Below, piece after piece: positions 46,951-57,054 of a DNA stretch of 64,000 nt. The translations under genes were made by a program, and so were the position numbers. This stretch comes from Verpa conica (lineage: Eukaryota > Ascomycota > Pezizomycetes > Pezizales > Morchellaceae): assembly GCA_033030425.1 (NCBI GenBank), contig JAUFSD010000015.1:1116001-1180000 (forward strand). The letters are read 5' to 3'. The notes below the pieces were generated by a model that had not been told where the DNA came from, ran no database searches, and saw only the letters and a program-made list of their open reading frames with translations. Numbering within the stretch: position 1 is the stretch's first letter; each line of letters starts with the position of its first letter.

Positions 46951-47825
46951 ATGAGTGTTGGACCACAAGGACCACAAGGACCACAAGGACCACAAGGACC
47001 TAGGGGGTTGACCGGTGCGGCTGGCCTCGATGGAGAGAATGGACTGCAAGGTCCGCGTGGTCCTAGAGGAGAGAGGGGAGAGAGAGGTGAAGAGGGGCCT
47101 GCTGGACCACGTGGTGAGCGGGGTGAGCGCGGTGAACGTGGTAAGTATCATTTGCCTTTCCTCTGAAATTTTAGGTGCTCATTAATTTAGGCCTGGATGG
47201 TTCAACTGGAGCGTCGGGAGAATATACAAACCATCTTTTATCGATGATATCGACCTTGACAGCGGAGCAACTACGCCAGAGAGCCCTCATTGATGCTCTA
47301 ACGCTCGAGGTGTTGTCTCTGAAGTCTCAGAACATAGCTCAGAGTAGGGAAGGACAGTCTGAAGGGACGGTGGAGAGAGGGGAGAGGGGAGAGAAGGGAG
47401 AGAAAGGAGAGAGGGGAGAGAGAGGGGAGAGGGGAGAGAAAGGGGACCCTAAGATTGCATCACCATGCCATTCTCACTATGGCTTAGTCAGCTTTCGTCA
47501 GATTAGTTCTTTACCTCCAGACAGATTATCTGCGTTTGATTCTGAGGTTCTGAAGGTCTCAGCAACATGGTTTACGGTTGGTACAACACCGGCTCGCCGC
47601 GAGTTGATTACTTTGATGAATTCCTTTGGTATTTCGTTTAGTGTGGAGGCCCGTCCCTACTTCACATGGTGCAGTAACTCCGATTTTACTATCGGTGAAA
47701 GGTTTGGGTTCTATATGGCCTACCACATCTTGACAGTGCGTACTGGTGATTCCCAGCTGGCTATTATCCTCTCCCGAACCTTATCTGATATCCTGCATTT
47801 TCGGGGGCTGGAGCTTACTTTATAA
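46951..47825 (+). CDS. Collagen-like Gly-X-Y repeat protein (274 aa)
   Basis: Two exons, 46951-47140 and 47191-47825, with a 50-bp intron (GTAAGT donor, ATTTAG acceptor). Residues 4-75 are 24 uninterrupted Gly-X-Y triplets (GPQ x4, GPR, GLT, ..GER) that run straight across the splice junction, which confirms the intron. Residues 76-126 form a predicted helical or coiled-coil segment. Residues 127-150 hold eight more triplets (GER/GEK). Residues 151-274 are a globular C-terminal domain with no recognised family (for example [20 protein letters not shown]). There is no signal peptide. Collagen-like proteins are uncommon in fungi. A trimer held together by the coiled coil and C-terminal domain is plausible but inferred. 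The first 60 bp are a near-perfect GGACCACAA tandem repeat. Confidence 0.88.
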
Positions 47826-48659
47826 TTCACTTATTTCATATGCATGTCTGCCCCGCGTTTTTACACGAGATGTTTTAGGCTTCGTCCGAGTTTGTCTCTA
47901 GCAGAGGGGTATGGATTTTTTAAGAGAAAAACTCAAGTTAAACTTTTTATTTTACGTTATTACCACATATACTAGTTATATCATAACTAAAATCTTCATC
48001 AAACTACCCTTAAGGCATACATTACTCTCCGCCCCGGTTCTACTCGCTGGAAAATAGAATCTCTGGTATTTTGGGGGTGCGTTGCAGTGGAAAGTATTCT
48101 CTAGCGACTAGTTCCTATTTTTTCTTTCATTCCTCTGCCACCTGGGTTGATTCTATGTATTACAGGAACCCAGTGATCCTCCATAGGCACTGATAATCAT
48201 TGACGTGTGGCCGGGATTACCCGGAAATGCAACCCGGAAATGACAGAATTATAGTCTCGTTGCTTGAAGTAAAAGAACGATTAACTCCTGAGACACCTCA
48301 TTATGGTATAAGTACATAACTACTAGTGAGGGTCATATCGGAGTCCTACCGGTTGATGCAGTTGAAGAGTGAGATGGGATACTAGCGTGCTGATCTTCTA
48401 GTAATACGGTTTTTAAAAGTGGTGTTTGCATTGTCCAGCGGGATTCTTAGGGTCTAAATGGTTCAATGAAGCGAAAAATATATTGTAGTACACTAAATTC
48501 CACCGATCTGGCGTGAATGGAACCTCGAAATTGAAACACATTGCTTTCTTGCTATGCCGTAGAAACACCACCCTAAAATACTTCCTTTTATTCTATACTC
48601 GTGGCAGGCACTAGCTGGTTATGTTGGGGCTTCGGAACTAGTTTAGGCTCAGTTGTTAA

Positions 48660-48960
48660 TGCATTTTATTCGGCAACCTTGACACTTGGAATTGCCGGCC
48701 AGCTGCCAAGGGTTTCTTTCACTAGGTTTCGACCACTGGATTGAATTACATTCAGATTAAGACAGTGATACCACCGGTGAGTGATACAGTTTAGAGCTTG
48801 TATATCGACAAAAACTCTATCCATCTTGCGATCGTTGGGAGACCGAGGTACCACCTGTGTTCCATTTATACTGGTGCATAAACATTCCGAACGCAGAGGC
48901 TCCTTCACTACTCGTCCATAGAGGCTGTAGATATTCTTAGCGATCGACCGCGTCCGATAA
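48660..48960 (-). pseudogene. Decayed Gypsy-type reverse transcriptase fragment
   Basis: The minus-strand translation contains VPRSPNDRKMDRVFVDIQAL and then NCITHRWYHCLNLNVI. This follows the Ty3/Gypsy order of a VPK..DG..R.VD.RALN.IT segment followed by a PR.D-like region. About 80 residues remain and no catalytic box is seen. Flanking coding sequence has decayed beyond recognition. Confidence 0.4.
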
Positions 48961-49763
48961 GACGTATAACGCCAGGCTATCTATAGGTATTCTCTGCCTG
49001 TTACAGGACTCTCATTCCGATAGCTACTGAACCAGCGTCGTAACATATATATATATGCAGCGCTAGTAATCAATTATTGATACAAGCGGGGATTTCAGAT
49101 GGAGATATGCTAGCCATGAACCTTCATTGTTAACGGTTAGACAGGACTGTAACTACACGCGTATGTTCCAGCACTGGATGTTGCCCAAGTTCTAAGCACT
49201 GACCCCGGAGTAAAACACCCCCGATATACAAGTGCAACGGGAATATAGCATGAATCCGATCCGAACTTAAGCCATAACTCAATGTGTAGACAATATTGTA
49301 TTGTGTTTTATTGTGAACGCTCCATCTAAAGAGATTTTGTTAAATTGTTTCCGCAATCATAATAGAAACATACATGGAATTCTCGATATCTAGTGTTATT
49401 GATGACATATTATGTATCTAGGTGACTATAATCTAGTTGCCTAGGTGTCCTTGGGGCGATATACTGCATCGGGACTGCTAACCGATGTCAAAGAGGTGTG
49501 GCGTGGTGTGTTGATCAGGTTATACGCCACCGGTTCAGGGTTGTTGCCCTACCCACCTGGCGGGGTACCTGCTGGAGCAAAAACTCAGATCTCTTCGCGA
49601 TTTGAACCCGGGGAAACAAGTGCCTTATAAGCCGCGTTGAAAGAAATATAATAAACACCTTCGTCCAGTATGATGTATGAGAACGGAATTAGCGGCAATT
49701 GACCGTATTATCAATCGATCAATCGTTCTTTCCATAGCATTTAATTTATCTCATTGACTGTGC

Positions 49764-50150
49764 TCATGTAGCGTTTGTGATTTCTGGAGATCGATCAATT
49801 CTACACGCCCCTAAAGTGGTAATTTCATCGTACTGTAATATGCCACGGGTGTAGGTCCTAGATCCTATCACCTGAATTAAGCTACTGCGAGCCAGTGCAG
49901 AGACCCTAAATGAAGCCGCTATATCGCATGTCAATGAAGGCTCCTCGATGCCTAACATGTTTAGGAGCCCTTGGTATAACCTAATGCTGAGGTAGAGGAT
50001 AAAGATGGGTTTATTGCGGCATCCAGCCTCTTCAACCCCCCTCTCCTGCCAGAGCCCAACAAAGAGCGCAAGTCCCTCACTTGATGGACTGTTTTTGACG
50101 GTACTATTGCCGTCTCCTTGTGCCCAGATGTAAGGGCCATGATCCTTCAT
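49764..50150 (-). CDS. Hypothetical ORF (128 aa), doubtful
   Basis: ATG-initiated single minus-strand frame (MKDHGPYIWAQGDGN..). Mixed composition with one hydrophobic stretch (KPIFILYLSIRLYQGLLNML). No domain recognised and no intron evidence. Confidence 0.25.
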   Translation of the reverse strand: MKDHGPYIWAQGDGNSTVKNSPSSEGLALFVGLWQERGVEEAGCRNKPIFILYLSIRLYQGLLNMLGIEEPSLTCDIAASFRVSALARSSLIQVIGSRTYTRGILQYDEITTLGACRIDRSPEITNAT

Positions 50151-51231
50151 CTCATATAGAGTGATTCAGTATTGGATTTCTAATGGAGATCAGTAAAGAT
50201 ATAGGGTAGTAGGGCTTGAGTATGCAGAAACCCAGTCATCCTCCACGGGCAGGAGTGTCTCCTACCAGATATTCCCACGCTTAGGGATGTTCGGGCCATA
50301 TTGCCACTCCCCCATTCTCAGTCCTCCTTCCACGGCAGAATCTAGCTTGTAAGAACGCTGATGCCTCACGGAAAATTCATACTGACCCAGCCGTTGTATA
50401 CGCGATCGCTCCTACAGCCCTAGATCGATTAATGTGAAGGCCCTGTTGAATGGGTGAGGTATGAGATACTTCAGCGCAGCCAGTGGTGAAAGGTGACTGG
50501 ATAAGGGACCTAAGATCTGTCTAGCTAGCTGGGAGGTAGCTATGCTGCCTATATCGGTCTTTATAGCTACTTCTTGTAGATATCTTGCTCCTAGGATTGG
50601 TTTGATTTGTGTTGTATGAAGAGCATCAGGACGATGGGTGTGATGGTTGTTTTGGAAGAGATCCGGCAGGACCTAGGGAAATCGCAAGATCCTCACGGAA
50701 CGGTTCGGAGAGATTTCACACGCAGTGGAAGGACGTTGTCAACCGTGGGTGATAATTTGTGGAGAAATGTAACTCCTGATACTGCAAGTGGAAGAAAGTG
50801 TAGTTCTATAGAAGCAAACCCCTATCCCACCAGAGGTTATACTTTGTTGATTCATATCTCGCTGACGCTGAACAAATCCTATCAGGATATGTGACTTGCC
50901 TATTTACGGTCTCTAAGAGCACCACCTCGCTGTGCTGTAGCAGGTGGCTCTCATGTACGAGTGCCAAGTGCCAAGGGCTGCTTAGATTGGCCGGCGGGAG
51001 TTTGGGGGGGGCTTTCAATAATGAACCTAAAAACTATAAGTTGAGCCAAATCCGCTCTCTTTCCCCCACCTTCCCTCTCACAATACAAACTACAACTAGA
51101 TACCTCATTTCTAGTTTTTGATACCACATTTCTCCTACAAACCTCATAACTTCGTAAGTGTTCCAAGTACCATATGACTACATATATCCTATCAACGTCT
51201 TGTTTACCTACGGACCGACTATATCACTGCC

Positions 51232-51324
51232 ATCCATCATACCTATCTACTTTTTATCAACTATCCATCACACCTAACTACTTTTCATCTACAATCCATC
51301 ATACCTAACTACTTTCCATACACT
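51232..51324. repeat. Three tandem 31-bp units upstream of kinase 1
   Basis: Imperfect copies at 51232-51262, 51263-51293 and 51294-51324, each beginning ATCCATCAYACCTA and containing CTACTTT. They end 36 bp before the kinase ATG, in the likely promoter or leader, and are pyrimidine-rich. Confidence 0.85.
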
Positions 51325-51360
51325 AGGCAATTCTCCCCACAGCATTTTCATCAATACAAG

Positions 51361-52945
51361 ATGTCTGTTGAAGGTTCAGTCGTGGCTGGCTATACCATTG
51401 GGCCTATCATTGGTGAAGGTGCCTTTGGAGAGGTGAGGATGTGTAGACGCATCAAGACCGGTGAGAGGTTTGCTGTGAAGATTATGGATAAAAATAGAAC
51501 CGCAAGGTTCGAAAAGATGGTGAGTAGCTCGTCCATATATTTAAGCTCTATCATGCTGTTGATATGATGCTAATGGTGTCTATGAACACTAGGTGAAACA
51601 AGAGGTTTCGATCCACAGAATCTTGTCTAAACTTAGTGGGCAAATAGTCAAGTTAGTTGGAGAATATAGCACCAATTCAAAGCGTAGGTCCCCCACACTA
51701 CTGTAGAAATGTTTGCCACTCACACTGAGGGAGACTGACTAAACATTATTGCATAGACTATCTCTTCCAGGAACTGGCCACTGGCGGTGACCTCTTCCAG
51801 AAGCTACAAACAACCACCAAAAAAGTCACAGAGAAACGCTTGGGGGAGATTTTGTTTGATATTGCGTCTGGCATCAATGCGATGCATAAAGCGGGCTTTG
51901 TTCATCGTGGTAAGTCGAAAAATATCTGCTATCAAGTTTGTGCTAACGAAATCTTATCTCTAGATCTGAAACCCGACAATGTTATGTTCAAGTCCAGGCT
52001 AGCAGGGTCGAGGGTTCTAGTTGGAGACTTCGGTCTTAGTACCCGTTGCAACATCCGCAATACTCATGGATTGAGCGGAATTAGTGGGACTATAACCTAC
52101 ATGGCCCCAGAGATGTTGAATGGCAAAGGATACGGGACGCAGGTGTTAGTTAATCCATTCCTACAACTATATCTCTCTATTGGATATATAAACTAAAGAG
52201 AATTATAGTGACGTTTGGGCCCTTGGGGTTACTGCTTTTACTCTTCTATCCTGCCGGTTCCCGTGGGACGCAGACAATGACCAAGACATCGCACGCGAGA
52301 TCCTGTCTTTGACAGAAAAAAGTTTATCTCAATTAGATATGCGTGGCATGTCTAGTACTGGTATATAATAAGCTCATCCTACCACCTATCTCCATTAACA
52401 AATTTATAGCCCGTCATTTCATAAAGGGATGTCTAAAGGTTGACCCAGCAAAGAGAATGACTGCCAGCACAGCTCTTGGTCACCCTTTCCTCCGTGGAGG
52501 GAGGATACGAGATAGTCTTGAAAGGGCAGAAGCTATTGCGACTAAGAGGGCAAATGCCATAATCTCCAAAGCTCTTAAGGTCCCAGTAGACGCTGTTGTG
52601 ATTAAGGAACACCCCATCTATGCGGGAGCGGTGGCACCATGTGTTGTCAAAGAGTTACAAGTCGCCGCACCACCTGGGCAGACGGAGATCAATAATCTCG
52701 TGGCACATTGGCAACGAGCGGCGATGGGGGTGCAGCAAGAGTGCGAGAAGAGGCTCGAGAGCGTTGTGAAAGAGGGATGTTGGAAGGAGCAGATCATGAG
52801 TGGACACGCGGAGTCAAAGAAAAAGCAAGGTAGTGCTGTTGCCGAAGGAAGTAACGTAGTTGAGGAGGCGGAGAGCAGGAAGCTCCAAGCCAAGAAGGAG
52901 CAAGAGTTTGCCGACGATTGGGAGGCGGCATTCAACATGGAGTAG
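51361..52945 (+). CDS. Ser/Thr protein kinase, tandem copy 1 (423 aa)
   Basis: Six exons: 51361-51519, 51593-51683, 51757-51909, 51964-52144, 52209-52360, 52410-52945. Introns 49-73 bp. Visible kinase motifs are IGEGAFGEV (17-25), AVK with Lys40, HRDLKPDN with catalytic Asp135 (split by intron 3), DFG at 156-158, MAPE at 181-184 and DVWALGVTAF. The C-terminal 160 residues are a charged helical extension ending DDWEAAFNME, with no known domain. All catalytic residues are present, so it should be active. Substrate and pathway cannot be inferred. Exons 1-5 have exactly the same lengths as in the copy at 54019, showing tandem duplication. Confidence 0.9.
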
Positions 52946-53490
52946 TTTCAGGTTTACAGGAAAAAATGGGGATACATTTGTTGAGCAGAGCGTTGTGAAG
53001 ATAAAGTTAGCAATATCGTTGGAAATGAATGTCATTAGAATAAATATTCAGTTATTTGATAAATAACATTATTTCTAGTTTGTGGTCGCCAAGTGACCAC
53101 CTGCCTGTGGGTTGGATGATTTCCGAATGTTAAACCCACGAAAGGCTCTGACGCTAGTAAATGGTCATGTAATTGAGCCCATATGTAATCTGGAGTTCCT
53201 GATACCCTCTTTATGTCATCCAGGGCCGAGGACTCAATCTAAGTACATAGCATTGATCGAAACCTCCATGAAGGTATTACTCCCTAGGCCTATATTTTGT
53301 GCAAGAAGATGAACAAAAGCTACAATCGACTCCAAAGGTGACGATTACATATATGTATACACAGGCAGAGCAATTCAAAGTGCACTTATCTTAAACGATC
53401 CGAGCTAAAGACCTACAAGGTTAAGCCCTTATTCCCAATTACACTAACAGTCGTCTGTGTATGTAATTGACCCTAATACCACAGAAGGCT
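52946..53490. other. Gene-less stretch
   Basis: 3' flank of kinase 1. A 66-codon frame at 53112-53312 is unsupported. Confidence 0.4.
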
Positions 53491-53495
53491 GTTCC

Positions 53496-53990
53496 TAGCA
53501 GTCGAAACTCAACATTGAGAGCCCCCCATAGATCCACGTAGAATGATGAAGATTAGACCCCCCAACCTTCATCCACACAGCATTGGCTTCCGTGAAAACA
53601 TATAAATCAACAATCTTGTCTTCCTGTGAACTATTTCAACATATGGAAGACCTACTGCGGTATAACTGTTTGTTTTATGCAAGGTCTTATTGTTGAATCC
53701 GAGCTGCTAGAAGACGCCTCGCATAGCAGATTGGTGGATAAAGTGCCCTGAGCAGTACATCTAGCTACTGGCACTTCTGACCTATGATGACTAAGGGCAT
53801 TCACTATGTTAGCCCTAGAGATATTGGTTCCTTCACACATGAGCACTCGTACTCCTCTACACCTATTCAACATCACCTTCCTGCTTAACCTCTCCACATC
53901 ACTCCTACCCCCCATACAATCATAACCTCTCGTAATCTCCACTTCTCTCCTCCCTCTATCACCATCTAAACCATCTCATCACCTTTACCT
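53496..53990 (+). promoter_or_regulatory. Upstream region of kinase 2, duplicated at 56.26 kb
   Basis: Shares long matching blocks with 56257-56800: AACATTGAGAGCCCCCCATA, GATAAAGTGCCCTGAGCA versus CGTGTAAAGTGCCCTGAGCA, GCCCTAGAGATA, and CTCGTACTCCTCTA followed by ATCACCTTCCT. It lacks the MITE and so records the pre-insertion sequence (CATCTAGCTACTGGCAC). The last 150 bp are CT-rich and run into the kinase 2 ATG. Similarity fades before the coding sequence. Confidence 0.8.
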
Positions 53991-54018
53991 CTCATCCTCC
54001 TTCACATCAAGCACTCAG

Positions 54019-55585
54019 ATGTCTTTAGAAGGTGACGTTGTTGCTGGCTATGTCTTCGGACCCATCCTTGGTGAGGGTGCCTTCGGGCAAGTTCGTGTTT
54101 GCATGAACATAAAGACTGGGGGCCACTTTGCAGTGAAGATCATGGAGAGATCCCAGACCCGTGGGTCTGAGACTAAGGTTAGTTACCTGCTTCCATTTTG
54201 GTGCCCTATAGGTCTTGTTGATACAACTGCTGATGGCTTTACGAATACTAGATCCAACTGGAGATTGAAATCCAGAGAAATCTGTCCAGTACCGGTGGGA
54301 GATTTGTCAAAATAGTTGGCCAGTATAACACCAGGACGAGATGTACGTGTCAAACTATAGTACCTCAGGGCCTATCTCTTTGAATCTAGTGAAGCTAACC
54401 AGTCTTGATTCATTAGGTTATCTGTTTCAAGAGCTGGCAATGGGGGGTGATCTTTTCAAAAAGCTCCAGACATCTACAAAGGGGGTTACCGAGGGCCGTC
54501 TGGGCGAAATCCTCTACGATATTGCCTCTGGTATTAACACCATGCATGATGCGGGATATGTTCATAGAGGTAAGTCGAATAAGATTCTGCTATCATGTGC
54601 CTTCTAACCAAAATATCTTACCAGATATCAAACTGGACAACATAATGTTCGAATCGAATGTTGCTGGTTCAAGAGTTATTCTTGGTGATTTTGGCCTCAG
54701 CACCCGCTGCAATATCGCTAATAGCGACGGTCTACACAAGACCTGCGGAACACCGGTCTATATGGCGCCTGAGATACTAAATGGACGCGGCTATGGGGTA
54801 AAAGTGTTAGTAGACTGCTACCTACTTAGACTTAAGCTTCAGTGTTGGATACATGGACTGATGATATTTATGTATATAGGGATGTCTGGGCCCTTGGGGT
54901 CACAGCTTTTACACTTCTTTTACGTAGATACCCGTGGAAAGGGGATACAGACCCAGAAGCACTACATGAGGTGCAGCATCTTGCTGACGGATTCCTTGAC
55001 TCCATTGATATGCGTGGCATATCTAGCACTGGTACGTAGTATCCTCATCTTATATCATGTGTCTTGACCAACCTGGCTCTAGCCCGCTCTTTTATCCAAT
55101 GTTGCCTTGCTGTTGATCCATCCAAAAGATTGACAGCCAAAAGGGCCCTGGAACATCCTTTCCTAAGATCGGGAAAAAGGAGAGATGAGAGCGAGAAGAG
55201 GACTGCAGCAATTGCTGCGAGTAAGCTGAATCAAGTAGCTAAAACTATTAAGCCCAATGTTGTCGTGGTTGTTGAAGGAGCTAAGGATGGAGTTACTCAT
55301 GCGAGAGCGGTGGCACCGCATGTAGTCAAAAATGTGATAGCAGTTGGGCCACCAGGGAAGGCAGAGATCGATAAGCTAGAGGCTTCCTGGAAACATGGGT
55401 ATCAGAAGAAGTGTGGTGGGGATACCACCAAGGTCAAGGTTCTCAAGAATCAGGCCTTGCAGAGGCAGGCGTTGCAGAAAGCACAATTTTTGAAAGGAAT
55501 GAAGGAGAGAGAGCAAGCAGCCGCCAAGAAGCAGCAAGAAGTTGAAGAGCCTTATAAGGGGGGGATCGGGGCTGGAGGGCAGTAG
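54019..55585 (+). CDS. Ser/Thr protein kinase, tandem copy 2 (412 aa), C-terminally truncated
   Basis: Six exons: 54019-54177, 54252-54342, 54417-54569, 54625-54805, 54880-55031, 55083-55585. Exons 1-5 are 159, 91, 153, 181 and 152 nt, identical to copy 1. Motifs: LGEGAFGQV (17-25), AVK with Lys40, VHRDIKLDN with Asp135, DFG, MAPE, DVWALGV. The usual DLKPDN Pro is Leu here. The tail is Gln/Lys-rich. The frame stops at TAG 55583-55585, immediately followed by a second TAG. The same frame then encodes TEWEEAFEV and a stop (to 55624), the counterpart of the copy 1 ending DDWEAAFNME, so the tail was lost by recent nonsense changes. The kinase core is intact. Confidence 0.88.
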
Positions 55586-56256
55586 TAGTTAATGACTGAG
55601 TGGGAGGAGGCGTTTGAAGTGTAATGATTTGAGAGAACCCATTTTGGGTATGAATGAAAGAGTCACGATGAGATCCGGTGGCGGTGTTAGTCTGAGTGTC
55701 TTGAATACGGAGTTGTAAGAAATCTATGAATGTCTTGGATCTTGAATTCCTACCTATCGATTGAATAAAAATATCATAACTTATCAGAGTAATAGTCGGT
55801 CACCAGGTGGCGGTGAAGTTTGCATTCTAGTAGACTAATATTCTAAGAAGTTTAGATATATTTCCAGAAGCGGCGAGCCATAATAAACAAAATTTTGAGG
55901 GAACATGTAATTTTAAATTCTCACTTTTGTCATGCGGTGCTCCCGATATAAAATTCTATATTAATAAACATATATACTATGACTAGAACCTCTGTATATC
56001 GATCATTCTCCGAAAGAACCTGTAATATTGGCATGAAGTGTCAATCGACATGAAAACATTCAAAAGGATAGTGGGTTTATGACATGTAGATACAAGGGTG
56101 AGATGCATATTAACTTTACGCAACATGGGTTACGAAAGATCACCCGGCTACGTTATGAATTTAAGTTAGGTCCATAGTCGCTGGTGTGGCTCGAGCCCCT
56201 GATTAAAGTATACATAGACTTATCCCGTTACCATAGCAACTTCTTCATGTGTATCA
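55586..56256. other. Lost tail of kinase 2 and gene-less spacer
   Basis: The first 39 bp are the former in-frame C-terminus of kinase 2. The rest is AT-rich with no gene. Confidence 0.5.
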
Positions 56257-56800
56257 GTCGAAATACAACATTGAGAGCCCCCCATACCCACCTAGAACGA
56301 TTGATGGTAAACCCCGCTATGTTCCCCAACATAACATTGGCTCCGACCAAAATATGTCGATAATCATATACTCCTATACACCAGCTAAAAATATACATAA
56401 CCTACCATGGTATAATGCTGTGTTTATCCAAGACCGAGACTAGTTATGTTATCCCGTCGAATCCAGGCTACCCAGCAGATGGACGTGTAAAGTGCCCTGA
56501 GCATTACCTGTAGCCAGAGGTTTAAATGGGCCGGCCCGGGCTCAAGACTAGGGTGGCCCGGCCTGGCCCAATAATTGATTTAGTATGGTGATTGCTGGCC
56601 CGGGCCACATAAAAGGTGGCTGGGCCGGCCCATTTAAACCTCTGCCTGTAGCTACTGACACTTCTGATTATGATGACTAATTAAGGGTATCCAGCGTGTA
56701 AGCCCTAGAGATAGTATTCTCCCTCACACACAAACTGCTCGTACTCCTCTATACCCATTCACCATCACCTTCCTACTTGATACCCCCATATCACTCCCAT
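56257..56800 (+). promoter_or_regulatory. Second copy of the kinase upstream region
   Basis: Matches 53496-53910 in order and orientation, by eye about three quarters identical, interrupted only by the MITE at 56515. Here it precedes the Sen1-N-like gene (ATG 57055), so the duplicated control region has been joined to an unrelated coding sequence. Confidence 0.8.
56507..56652. mobile_element. hAT-type MITE (130 bp) with perfect 8-bp TSD
   Basis: The body 56515-56644 has perfect 23-bp terminal inverted repeats beginning CAGAGGTTTAAATGGGCC. It is flanked by CCTGTAGC at 56507-56514 and 56645-56652. The interior is rich in GGCCC/GGGCC. CAG-started termini with an 8-bp duplication are diagnostic of hAT-superfamily non-autonomous elements. 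The paralogous sequence near 53757-53771 shows the empty site. Confidence 0.95.
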
Positions 56801-57054
56801 CTCACAAGCAATCATCATCAACAAATCATCAATTACTTCTAATAGTTAATCATCTCATAGGTATCTATATACTTACAGGTAAACAACCATTTGCAGCTGA
56901 AGATTTCCTTACAACCAACTACCTTCGATCCCAGACACAGAAGATTCCCATAGTCACCCATACCCCCAACTGAACTTACCAAGCCATCGCTGTCCTCCTA
57001 CCTAAAGGCTAACTTTGAGATATTAGTTTGCTCTATAACTTACCACTCGCAGAT
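56801..57054. promoter_or_regulatory. Leader of the Sen1-N-like gene
   Basis: CT-rich sequence between the duplicated upstream block and the ATG at 57055. Contains possible splice-like signals for a leader intron but none can be fixed. Confidence 0.35.

Larger units (their letters stand above)
47826..51231. other. 3.4-kb stretch with few supported features
   Basis: AT-rich. It holds a decayed Gypsy-like fragment (48660-48960) and a doubtful minus-strand ORF (49764-50150). Frames at 49445-49630 and 50607-51166 lack domains. Confidence 0.45.

Noticed and set aside
49560..49640. B-box-like GGTTCAAATC on the minus strand with upstream GGCTTATAAGGC
   Set aside because: The T-stem does not pair and no acceptor stem can be formed, so this is not called a tRNA.
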